A stretch of DNA of 6,941 bases from Intestinibacter sp. GTDB taxonomy: Bacteria > Bacillota > Clostridia > Peptostreptococcales > Peptostreptococcaceae. Both the position numbers and the translations under genes were made by a program. The DNA lies in contig NZ_JALEXO010000173.1 of NCBI RefSeq assembly GCF_022780145.1, forward strand, positions 1-6,941, written 5' to 3'. Below, one piece after another: positions 1 to 6,743 of the stretch. A model generated the notes under the pieces. The model did not search any database. It saw only the letters and a list, made by a program, of their open reading frames with translations, and was not told where the DNA came from. Each line of letters opens with the position of its first letter. The stretch's first letter is position 1.

Positions 1-1
1 T

Positions 2-3000
2 AAAGTAAGAAGAGAAAGAATGGGACATATAGAGCTTGCAGCTCCTACGTCTCATATCTGGTACTTCAAAGGTATCCCAAGTAGAATGGGACTTTTACTT
101 GATATGTCACCAAGATCTCTAGAGAAAATACTATACTTTGCTTCATATGTAGTTATAGATCCAGGTGAAACTGGATTAAACGAAAAACAATTACTAACAG
201 AAAAAGAATATAGAAGTAATTATGAAAAATACGGAAATACTTTTGAAGTTGGTATGGGTGCTGAAGCAGTCAAAAAATTATTAATGAAAATTGACCTAGA
301 ACAAGAAAGTAAAGCATTAAGAGATGATTTAAAAGACAGTACAGGTCAAAAGAGAGTTAGAACAATAAGAAGATTAGAAGTAGTTGAAGCATTCAGAAAA
401 TCAGGAAATAAACCTGAATGGATGATACTAGAAGCTATTCCAGTAATTCCACCAGATTTAAGACCTATGGTTCAATTAGACGGTGGTAGATTTGCTACTT
501 CTGACTTAAATGACTTATACAGAAGAGTTATAAACAGAAACAACAGATTAAAAAGATTATTAGAACTTGGAGCTCCAGACATCATAGTTAGAAATGAAAA
601 GAGAATGCTTCAAGAAGCAGTAGATGCTTTAATAGACAATGGTAGAAGAGGTAGACCAGTTACAGGTCCAGGAAATAGACCATTAAAATCTTTATCAGAT
701 ATGCTTAAAGGTAAACAAGGTCGTTTCCGTCAAAACTTACTTGGTAAACGTGTTGACTATTCAGGACGTTCAGTTATAGTTGTTGGACCAGACCTTAAAT
801 TCTATCAATGTGGCCTTCCAAGAAAAATGGCTCTTGAATTATTCAAACCATTCGTAATGGATAAATTAGTTAAAGAAGGCTATGCACATAATATAAAAAG
901 TGCTAAATCATTAGTAGAAAAAGTAAAACCAGAAGTATGGGATGTTCTTGAAGAAGTAATTAAGAGCCATCCAGTACTACTTAACCGTGCTCCTACTCTT
1001 CATAGATTAGGTATACAAGCATTTGAACCAGTTTTAGTTGAAGGTAAAGCTATAAGACTACATCCACTAGCTTGTACAGCATATAATGCTGACTTCGACG
1101 GTGACCAAATGGCTGTCCATGTACCTTTATCAGTAGAAGCACAAGCAGAAGCTAGATTCTTAATGCTTTCTGTAAATAATATACTTGCTCCAAAAGATGG
1201 TTCTCCAATAACTACTCCATCTCAAGATATGGTTCTAGGATGTTATTACTTAACTATAGAATCTCAAGGTGGAGAAAAAGGAACAGGAACAGTATTCAAA
1301 GACTTTAACGAGTTAATGATGGCTTATCAAACTAAAGCAGTTGAATTACATGCAACAGTAAGAATGAGAGTTAAATTAGCTGACGGTAGAGTCGGTATTA
1401 CAGAAAGTACAGTAGGTAGATTCATATTCAATGAAAACATACCTCAAGATTTAGGATTTGTTAATAGAGAAGAAGATCCATTTGGATTAGAAATAAATTA
1501 TTTAGTTGATAAAAAAGCTTTAGGTAAAATCATAGATAAATGTTTCAGAAAACATGGAAACACTATAACTGCTGAAGTTTTAGACCACATAAAATCATTA
1601 GGATTTAAATATTCTACTATAGGTGGTATAACAGTTGCAGTTGCAGATATGAAGATACCAGAATGTAAACCAGCTTTAATAAAAGCTGCTGAAGATCAAG
1701 TTGAAAAATACGAAAAAGTATTCAGAAGAGGTTTAATCTCTGATGAAGAAAGATATGAAAAAGTTATAGAAACTTGGACTAAGACAACTGAAAAAGTTAC
1801 AGATGCCTTAATGGATGGACTTGAAAGAATGAACAACATTTATATAATGGCGCATTCAGGAGCCAGAGGTTCTAAGAACCAAATAAGACAGTTAGCAGGA
1901 ATGCGTGGACTTATGGCCAATGCATCTGGTAAAACAGTTGAAATCCCAGTTAAATCTAACTTCCGTGAAGGGCTATCAGTTATGGAATACTTCACATCTT
2001 CACATGGTGCTAGAAAAGGGTTAGCCGATACAGCCCTTCGTACAGCCGATTCAGGTTACTTAACAAGAAGACTTGTTGACGTCAGCCAAGATGTAATAGT
2101 TAGAGATTATGACTGTGGAACAACAGAAACAACAGAAATATTTGCAATAACAGATGGAAATGAATCAATAGAAGATTTATACGATAGAATAGTTGGTAGA
2201 TATACTATAGATCCTATAGTACATCCAGAAACTGGAGAAGTATTAGTAGAAGCAGACACTATGATACAAGAAGATGATGCAGAAGCTATAGTAGCAGCTG
2301 GTATCGAAAAAGTTAATATAAGAACAGTTCTTAACTGTAAAACTCATCATGGTGTATGTTCTAAATGTTATGGTAGAAACTTAGCCACTGGTAAAGAAGT
2401 TAATATCGGTGAAGCTGTAGGTATAATAGCAGCTCAATCAATCGGTGAACCAGGTACACAGCTTACAATGCGTACATTCCATACAGGTGGGGTTGCCGGT
2501 GGAGATATAACTCAAGGGCTTCCAAGGGTTGAAGAGCTATTTGAAGCTAGAAAACCAAAAGGTTTAGCTACAATCACAGAAATTTCAGGTAGAGTTGAAA
2601 TAGACGAAACAGGAAAGAGAAAAGAAGTTGTAGTAATACCAGATGAAGGCGAAAGAGAAGTTTACCAAATACCATATGGTTCAAGATTAAAAGTAAAACA
2701 AGGTCAACGTGTTGAAGCTGGGGACCCACTTACTCAAGGTTCTATAAATCCACATGATATAGTTAGAGTCAAAGGTATAGGTGGAGTTCAAGACTACATT
2801 GTAAAAGAAGTTCAAAGAGTTTATAGACTTCAAGGGGTTGATATAAACGATAAACATATAGAAGTAATTGTAAGACAAATGCTATCTAAGGTTAAAGTTG
2901 AAGATCCAGGAGATACAGATTTATTACCAGGAGGTTATGAAGATGTATTAACATTCCAAGAATGCAATGAAGAAGCTGAAGCAAAAGGATTAAGACCAGC

Positions 3001-3241
3001 TGTTGCTAAGAGAGTTTTACTTGGTATAACAAAAGCGTCTCTTGCTACAGATTCATTCTTATCAGCAGCATCATTCCAAGAAACAACTAGGGTATTAACA
3101 GAAGCTGCTATAAAAGGAAAAGAAGACCATCTAATAGGACTTAAAGAAAATGTTATATTAGGTAAATTAATTCCAGCAGGAACAGGAATGAAAAAATATA
3201 GAAACATAGCGGTTCAAAAAATAGATCAAGAATCTTTATAA
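2..3241 (+). CDS. rpoC: DNA-directed RNA polymerase subunit beta' (5'-truncated by window edge)
   Basis: This is the catalytic beta' subunit of RNA polymerase. The frame is open to the left edge and begins KVRRERMGHIELAAP, the segment just after the N-terminal zinc finger. By comparison with family members about 85 residues are missing, so the ATG at 20 is an internal Met, not the start. The 1079 residues present hold the usual landmarks: clamp-helix region (about 476-640), the Arg-rich switch/lid strand GRFRQNLLGKRVDYSGRS (719-772), the active-site loop NADFDGDQMA with three Mg-binding Asp (1085-1114), the bridge-helix region from FREGLSVMEYF (1961 to about 2080), four Cys codons of the second zinc site (2114, 2336, 2357, 2366), and the trigger-loop motif TMRTFHTGG (2465-2491). 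The trigger loop runs on without the large SI3 insertion of Proteobacteria. No frameshift is seen. rpoB is expected just upstream, outside the window. Confidence 0.98.
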   Translation, partial: KVRRERMGHIELAAPTSHIWYFKGIPSRMGLLLDMSPRSLEKILYFASYVVIDPGETGLNEKQLLTEKEYRSNYEKYGNTFEVGMGAEAVKKLLMKIDLEQESKALRDDLKDSTGQKRVRTIRRLEVVEAFRKSGNKPEWMILEAIPVIPPDLRPMVQLDGGRFATSDLNDLYRRVINRNNRLKRLLELGAPDIIVRNEKRMLQEAVDALIDNGRRGRPVTGPGNRPLKSLSDMLKGKQGRFRQNLLGKRVDYSGRSVIVVGPDLKFYQCGLPRKMALELFKPFVMDKLVKEGYAHNIKSAKSLVEKVKPEVWDVLEEVIKSHPVLLNRAPTLHRLGIQAFEPVLVEGKAIRLHPLACTAYNADFDGDQMAVHVPLSVEAQAEARFLMLSVNNILAPKDGSPITTPSQDMVLGCYYLTIESQGGEKGTGTVFKDFNELMMAYQTKAVELHATVRMRVKLADGRVGITESTVGRFIFNENIPQDLGFVNREEDPFGLEINYLVDKKALGKIIDKCFRKHGNTITAEVLDHIKSLGFKYSTIGGITVAVADMKIPECKPALIKAAEDQVEKYEKVFRRGLISDEERYEKVIETWTKTTEKVTDALMDGLERMNNIYIMAHSGARGSKNQIRQLAGMRGLMANASGKTVEIPVKSNFREGLSVMEYFTSSHGARKGLADTALRTADSGYLTRRLVDVSQDVIVRDYDCGTTETTEIFAITDGNESIEDLYDRIVGRYTIDPIVHPETGEVLVEADTMIQEDDAEAIVAAGIEKVNIRTVLNCKTHHGVCSKCYGRNLATGKEVNIGEAVGIIAAQSIGEPGTQLTMRTFHTGGVAGGDITQGLPRVEELFEARKPKGLATITEISGRVEIDETGKRKEVVVIPDEGEREVYQIPYGSRLKVKQGQRVEAGDPLTQGSINPHDIVRVKGIGGVQDYIVKEVQRVYRLQGVDINDKHIEVIVRQMLSKVKVEDPGDTDLLPGGYEDVLTFQECNEEAEAKGLRPAVAKRVLLGITKASLATDSFLSAASFQETTRVLTEAAIKGKEDHLIGLKENVILGKLIPAGTGMKKYRNIAVQKIDQESL

Positions 3242-3261
3242 GAATTGTTATATAAACATTC

Positions 3262-3290
3262 TTGACATCAGCCGTATGTGATGTTAAAAT
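3262..3290 (+). promoter_or_regulatory. Strong sigma-A type promoter for the rpsL-rpsG-fusA genes
   Basis: A perfect -35 box TTGACA (3262-3267) is followed by a 17-bp spacer and the -10 box TAAAAT (3285-3290). A TG dinucleotide one base upstream of the -10 (3282-3283) gives an extended -10. Transcription would start near G3297, about 200 nt upstream of rpsL. The match lies 20 bases after the rpoC stop, in a non-coding gap, which makes a chance match less likely. It would let ribosomal-protein and elongation-factor genes be transcribed more strongly than rpoBC. The start site is inferred. Confidence 0.85.
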
Positions 3291-3302
3291 ATAAAAGTGC
3301 GA

Positions 3303-3347
3303 ATTTAAAAGTTTACTTTGGATACTGTTCAGGGTAAACTTTTAAAT
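3303..3347 (+). promoter_or_regulatory. Long hairpin at the 5' end of the rpsL leader
   Basis: A perfect 14-bp inverted repeat (3303-3316 with 3334-3347) extends inward by five more pairs, including G-U wobbles, to a stem of about 19 bp with a 7-nt loop (3322-3328). It begins about six nucleotides after the predicted transcription start. The 3' side ends in TTTTAAAT, so a shorter stem plus a weak U-tract could also act as an inefficient terminator or attenuator. A 5' mRNA-stabilising stem or a DNA operator are alternatives. The structure is seen in the sequence; its role is inferred. Confidence 0.7.
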
Positions 3348-3483
3348 AAGCTTTAATATAATTAAAGAACTATTAAGTACCAAGCTATTAAATGTTTGTG
3401 TATGTACCGAACATTTAACTACGGAAATCGGTAGGAATATCCGATTTAGTTGGCGATCATTTTTAAGATCGAAATTTTAGAAG
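3348..3483 (+). promoter_or_regulatory. Structured 5' leader upstream of rpsL (four further hairpins)
   Basis: No open reading frame of note lies here. Four further perfect or near-perfect stems follow one another: 3351-3357 with 3361-3367 (7 bp, triloop, AT-rich), 3388-3398 with 3408-3418 (11 pairs including one G-U), 3425-3431 with 3441-3447 (7 bp, 9-nt loop), and 3454-3458 with 3467-3471 (5 bp). TACCG at 3405-3409 can instead pair with CGGTA at 3429-3433, which would disrupt the second and third of these stems. This is suggestive of a regulated leader, perhaps controlled by a ribosomal protein. No known riboswitch or T-box motif was recognised. Confidence 0.5.
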
Positions 3484-3491
3484 AAGGAGGT
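3484..3491 (+). promoter_or_regulatory. Ribosome binding site deciding the rpsL start
   Basis: AAGGAGGT is a full anti-Shine-Dalgarno match. It contains an in-frame GTG at 3490-3492, which therefore cannot be the start. ATG codons follow at 3496 (5 nt after the GG) and 3499 (8 nt). The second gives optimal spacing and the family N-terminus MPTINQLV. Confidence 0.85.
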
Positions 3492-3498
3492 GCAGATG

Positions 3499-3921
3499 AT
3501 GCCAACAATTAACCAATTAGTTCGTAAGAGTAGAAAGGATTCAGTTAAAAAATCTACTGCTCCAGCATTACAAAAGAGTTACAATTCTTTAAACAAAAAA
3601 ACAACTGATGCAAGTTCACCACAAAAAAGAGGAGTTTGTACATCAGTAAAAACAGTTACTCCTAAAAAACCAAACTCAGCTTTAAGAAAAGTTGCCAGAG
3701 TTAAATTAACAAACGGAATAGAAGTTTCTGCTTATATACCAGGTGAAGGACACAACTTACAAGAACATAGTGTTGTTCTTATAAGAGGAGGAAGAGTTAA
3801 AGACCTTCCAGGGGTTAGATACCACATATTAAGAGGTACATTAGATACTGCTGGTGTTGATAAGAGAATGCAAGCAAGATCTAAATATGGTGCTAAGAGA
3901 CCAAAAGCTGCTAAAAAATAA
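3499..3921 (+). CDS. rpsL: 30S ribosomal protein S12
   Basis: S12 sits at the decoding centre of the small subunit and contributes to accuracy of codon reading. The protein is 140 aa from ATG 3499, the normal length of the long Gram-positive form, which has an extra basic stretch near residues 11-26. The N-terminus MPTINQLVRK and the motifs TPKKPNSALRK (54-64), NGIEVSAYIPGEGHNLQEHS (72-91) and GGRVKDLPGVRYH (97-109) are family signatures. Lys56 and Lys101, the positions where classical streptomycin-resistance changes occur, are wild type. Asp102 is the residue that is methylthiolated in some bacteria. The C-terminus is basic (KRPKAAKK). ATG 3496 would add one Met; GTG 3490 lies inside the Shine-Dalgarno and is rejected. 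It is the first gene after the promoter at 3262-3290. Confidence 0.97.
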   Translation: MPTINQLVRKSRKDSVKKSTAPALQKSYNSLNKKTTDASSPQKRGVCTSVKTVTPKKPNSALRKVARVKLTNGIEVSAYIPGEGHNLQEHSVVLIRGGRVKDLPGVRYHILRGTLDTAGVDKRMQARSKYGAKRPKAAKK

Positions 3922-3941
3922 AACACTAAATCGAAATTGAA

Positions 3942-4002
3942 ATATTATAGTGCGGTGCTTTAAATATATATATATTTATGGCATACGGCATTGTGATAAT
4001 AT
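3942..4002 (+). promoter_or_regulatory. Long interrupted hairpin between rpsL and rpsG, candidate S7 feedback site
   Basis: The 129-base spacer has no gene. Its core can fold as one extended stem: 3942-3948 with 3996-4002 (7 bp), internal loop, 3950-3953 with 3988-3991 (4 pairs), internal loop, 3955-3959 with 3980-3984 (5 pairs), a T-T mismatch, then the perfect 18-bp palindrome TAAATATATATATATTTA (3961-3978) at the apex. In E. coli S7 represses its own synthesis by binding the rpsL-rpsG intercistronic RNA, so position suggests the same role. No sequence match to the E. coli site was shown, and the AT-rich apex could fold by chance. Confidence 0.4.
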
Positions 4003-4050
4003 GTCGAGTACCGATGATTTAAGATAAAAATAATTAAGGAGGGAAGCAAA

Positions 4051-4521
4051 ATGCCAAGAAAAGGTAATGTTCCAAAGAGAGATGTATTACCAGATCCAGT
4101 ATACGGAAGTAAGGTAGTTACAAAATTAATAAACAATTTAATGATAGACGGAAAAAAAGGAAAAGCACAAAAAATAGTTTATGATGCTTTTGATATAATA
4201 GCTGAAAAAACTGGAGAAGACGCTTTAGAAGTATTCAACAAAGCAATGGATAATATAATGCCAGTTTTAGAAGTAAAAGCTAGAAGAGTTGGTGGAGCTA
4301 ACTACCAAGTTCCAATAGAAGTTAGACCAGAAAGAAGACAAACTTTAGGTTTAAGATGGTTAGTAAGATACACAAGAGCTCGTGGAGAAAAAGGTATGGT
4401 AGAAAAACTTGCGAGAGAAATAATGGATGCTGCAAATAATACAGGAGCATCAGTTAAGAAGAGAGAAGACACTCATAAAATGGCTGAAGCAAATAAAGCA
4501 TTTGCTCACTACAGATTCTAA
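4051..4521 (+). CDS. rpsG: 30S ribosomal protein S7
   Basis: S7 is a primary binding protein that nucleates assembly of the 16S rRNA 3' (head) domain and lies near the tRNA exit site. The protein is 156 aa, the usual bacterial length. It starts MPRKGNVPKRDVLPDPVYGS, and has the basic helix NNLMIDGKKGKAQKIVYDAF (28-47), the RNA-binding beta-hairpin region EVKARRVGGANYQVP (74-88), the conserved segment EVRPERRQTLGLRWL (90-104) and the C-terminal KREDTHKMAEANKAFAHYRF. AAGGAGG at 4036-4042 lies 8 nt before ATG 4051, so the start is clear. It lies 129 bases after rpsL, too far for simple stop-start coupling. In E. coli S7 is the feedback regulator of this operon. No defect is seen. Confidence 0.98.
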   Translation: MPRKGNVPKRDVLPDPVYGSKVVTKLINNLMIDGKKGKAQKIVYDAFDIIAEKTGEDALEVFNKAMDNIMPVLEVKARRVGGANYQVPIEVRPERRQTLGLRWLVRYTRARGEKGMVEKLAREIMDAANNTGASVKKREDTHKMAEANKAFAHYRF

Positions 4522-4562
4522 TTTGGCCCTAATACCAGGATTTAGTTAGAATTTAAGAAATA

Positions 4563-4582
4563 TTAGAGGATATCTAAGGAGG
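4563..4582 (+). promoter_or_regulatory. fusA ribosome binding site with a small adjoining hairpin
   Basis: The Shine-Dalgarno AAGGAGG (4576-4582) is 6 nt before ATG 4589. TTAGA (4563-4567) can pair with TCTAA (4573-4577), a 5-bp stem whose 3' arm overlaps the first two A bases of the Shine-Dalgarno. The stem is weak and may not matter. Confidence 0.6.
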
Positions 4583-4588
4583 ATAACC

Positions 4589-6655
4589 ATGGCTAGAAAT
4601 TTTCCTTTGGAAAGAACTAGAAATATAGGAATCATGGCTCATATAGATGCAGGTAAAACAACTACTACAGAAAGAATCCTGTTCTATACTGGGCGTACAC
4701 ATAAAATAGGAGAAACTCATGAAGGAGCTTCTCAAATGGACTGGATGGAACAAGAAAAAGAAAGAGGTATAACAATAACTTCTGCTGCAACAACTACAAC
4801 TTGGAAAGATCACAGAATAAACATAATAGATACACCAGGGCACGTAGACTTCACAGTTGAAGTTGAAAGATCTCTTAGAGTTCTAGATGGTTCAGTAGCT
4901 GTTTTCTGTGCTAAAGGTGGGGTTGAACCTCAATCTGAAAATGTATGGAGACAAGCTGAAACTTATAGAGTACCAAGAATAGCATTCGTTAACAAAATGG
5001 ATATACTTGGTGCAGACTTCTACAACGTTGTAGAAATGATGAAAGAAAGATTAGGTTCTAATGCAGTTCCTCTTCAATTACCAATAGGTAAAGAAGACAC
5101 TTTCAAAGGTGTAGTAGACTTAATAAAAATGGATGCTATAATCTATGAAGATGACCTAGGTACTGTTATGGACGAAACAGAAATACCAGAAGATATGCAA
5201 GAATTAGCTGCTGAATGGAGAGAAAAATTAGTTGAAGCAGTTGCAGAAACTGATGAAGACTTAATGATGAAATATCTTGAAGGTGAAGAATTAACTGAAG
5301 AAGAAATAAAAGGTGCTATAAGAAAAGCTACTATAGCTTGTGAAATGAACCCAGTATTCTGTGGTACTGCTTACAGAAATAAAGGTGTTCAACCTGTTAT
5401 AGATGCAGTTATAGATTACTTACCAGCTCCAACTGATATACCTGCTATAAAAGGTGTATTACCAGATGGAACTGAAGATGAAAGACATTCATCTGATGAA
5501 GAACCATTCTCAGCATTAGCATTCAAAATAATGACTGACCCATTCGTAGGTAAATTAGCGTTCTTCAGAGTTTACTCTGGTACTTTAGAATCTGGTTCTT
5601 ATGTATTAAATGCAACTAAGAACAAGAGAGAAAGAATAGGACGTATCCTACAAATGCATGCTAACACAAGAAAAGAAATAACTGAAGTTTATGCAGGAGA
5701 TATAGCTGCTGCAGTAGGTTTAAAAGATACTACAACTGGAGATACTTTATGTGATCCAGATCATCCAATAATACTTGAATCTATGGAATTCCCTGAACCA
5801 GTTATCGACGTAGCTATCGAACCAAAATCAAAAGCTGCTCAAGAAAAAATGGGTATAGCTCTTCAAAAATTAGCTGAAGAAGACCCTACTTTCAGAGTTA
5901 GAACTGATGAAGAAACTGGACAAACTATAATCGGTGGTATGGGTGAATTACATCTAGAAATCATAGTAGACAGATTATTAAGAGAATTCAAAGTTGAAGC
6001 AAATGTTGGTGCTCCACAAGTTGCTTACAGAGAAACTATAACTAAACCAGTTGATGTAGAATACAAATATTCTAAACAATCAGGTGGTAGAGGACAATAC
6101 GGACACGTTAAACTTAGAGTTAGCCCACAAGAACCAGGTGCTGGATACTCATTCGAAAACAAAACTGTTGGTGGATCTGTTCCAAAAGAATATGTTGGAC
6201 CAACTGATATGGGTATACAAGGTGCTATGCAATCAGGTGTTGTTGCAGGATATCCTGTAGTTGACGTTGCTGTTGAATTATACGATGGTTCTTACCATGA
6301 AGTCGATTCATCAGAAATGGCATTCAAAATGGCTGGTTCAATGGCTATGAAAGAAGCTTTAAAGAAAGGTGATTCAGTATTACTTGAACCTTACTTCAAA
6401 GTTGAAGTTGTTACTCCAGAAGAATACATGGGTGACGTTATGGGTGGAATAAACTCTAAGAGAGGTTTAATCCAAGGTATGGAAGCTAGAAGTGGTGCAC
6501 AAGTTATAAATGCATTTGGTCCACTTTCAGAAATGTTCGGTCATTCAACTGAATTAAGATCTACTACTCAAGGTAGAGCTACTTACACTATGATATTTGA
6601 CCACTACGAACAAGTTCCAGCTAACGTAGCTAAAAAAATATCAGAAGGTAGATAA
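4589..6655 (+). CDS. fusA: Elongation factor G (translocation GTPase)
   Basis: EF-G is the GTPase that drives mRNA-tRNA translocation and, with ribosome recycling factor, splits post-termination ribosomes. The 688-aa protein is full length. The G domain shows the P-loop AHIDAGKT (17-24), switch I ERGITIT with Thr62, DTPGH (81-85) with the catalytic His85, NKMD (135-138) and the G5 segment GTA (259-261). Domain IV has SGGRGQYGHVKLRV (from 498) and the tip loop HEVDSSEMAFK with His570, matching E. coli His583. Domain V begins near EPYFKVEVVTPEEYMGDVMGG (from 600). The start follows a strong Shine-Dalgarno, and the frame ends in two tandem TAA codons (6653-6658). It lies 67 bases after rpsG with no clear promoter of its own, so it probably shares the upstream transcript. 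The protein is the fusidic acid target; no resistance state is claimed. Confidence 0.98.
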   Translation: MARNFPLERTRNIGIMAHIDAGKTTTTERILFYTGRTHKIGETHEGASQMDWMEQEKERGITITSAATTTTWKDHRINIIDTPGHVDFTVEVERSLRVLDGSVAVFCAKGGVEPQSENVWRQAETYRVPRIAFVNKMDILGADFYNVVEMMKERLGSNAVPLQLPIGKEDTFKGVVDLIKMDAIIYEDDLGTVMDETEIPEDMQELAAEWREKLVEAVAETDEDLMMKYLEGEELTEEEIKGAIRKATIACEMNPVFCGTAYRNKGVQPVIDAVIDYLPAPTDIPAIKGVLPDGTEDERHSSDEEPFSALAFKIMTDPFVGKLAFFRVYSGTLESGSYVLNATKNKRERIGRILQMHANTRKEITEVYAGDIAAAVGLKDTTTGDTLCDPDHPIILESMEFPEPVIDVAIEPKSKAAQEKMGIALQKLAEEDPTFRVRTDEETGQTIIGGMGELHLEIIVDRLLREFKVEANVGAPQVAYRETITKPVDVEYKYSKQSGGRGQYGHVKLRVSPQEPGAGYSFENKTVGGSVPKEYVGPTDMGIQGAMQSGVVAGYPVVDVAVELYDGSYHEVDSSEMAFKMAGSMAMKEALKKGDSVLLEPYFKVEVVTPEEYMGDVMGGINSKRGLIQGMEARSGAQVINAFGPLSEMFGHSTELRSTTQGRATYTMIFDHYEQVPANVAKKISEGR

Positions 6656-6670
6656 TAATTAATTAAAAAA

Positions 6671-6700
6671 ATAAGAGACGAGGATTTTTCCTCGTCTTAT
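6671..6700 (+). terminator. Hairpin between fusA and tuf; possible partial terminator or processing stem
   Basis: AGACGAGGA (6676-6684) and TCCTCGTCT (6689-6697) form a perfect 9-bp stem with a TTTT loop. A bulged alternative extends pairing to 6671 and 6700. It is preceded by a run of seven A (6665-6671) but followed by TATAGAAAAT, so the + strand lacks the usual U-tract. On the - strand the same stem is followed by CTTATTTTTTT, a good terminator form. For the fusA-tuf transcript it is therefore more likely a weak terminator, a 3'-end protecting stem or a processing site. Confidence 0.5.
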
Positions 6701-6743
6701 AGAAAATATATAAATTTTATAAAAACATTAGGAGGTAATTCAA

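Noticed and set aside
20..22. ATG at 20 as the start of the beta' gene
   Set aside because: The frame stays open to base 2 and encodes KVRRER, a conserved part of beta' just after the zinc finger; this is an internal Met of a truncated gene.
2687..3207. Minus-strand open frames of 63 and 90 codons opposite the end of rpoC
   Set aside because: They lie wholly within conserved rpoC coding sequence, have no ribosome binding site and resemble no known protein; they are shadows.
3423..3440. Resemblance of the leader to the 16S rRNA segment GGAATCGCTAGTAAT, a region near the S7 site
   Set aside because: The match needs a gap and fits the E. coli version better than the Firmicute 16S sequence, so mimicry is not supported.
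3732..3926. Minus-strand open frame opposite rpsL
   Set aside because: It overlaps conserved S12 coding sequence and has no supporting signals.
3937..3965. Possible promoter in the rpsL-rpsG spacer (TTGAAA, 17 bp, TTAAAT)
   Set aside because: The -10 matches at only four of six positions, has no TG extension and lies in AT-rich DNA where such matches are common.
3961..3978. AT palindrome as a replication origin or simple-sequence repeat locus
   Set aside because: It is a single short palindrome inside a larger hairpin, with no DnaA boxes or other origin features nearby.
4574..4843. Minus-strand open frame opposite the fusA start, rich in Cys and Ser
   Set aside because: It is the complement of the conserved G-domain codons; its composition follows from the AGA/GAA-rich sense strand.
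6690..6730. Possible tuf promoter around TATAAA in the fusA-tuf gap
   Set aside because: AT-rich -10-like words are present, but no acceptable -35 box stands at the right distance.
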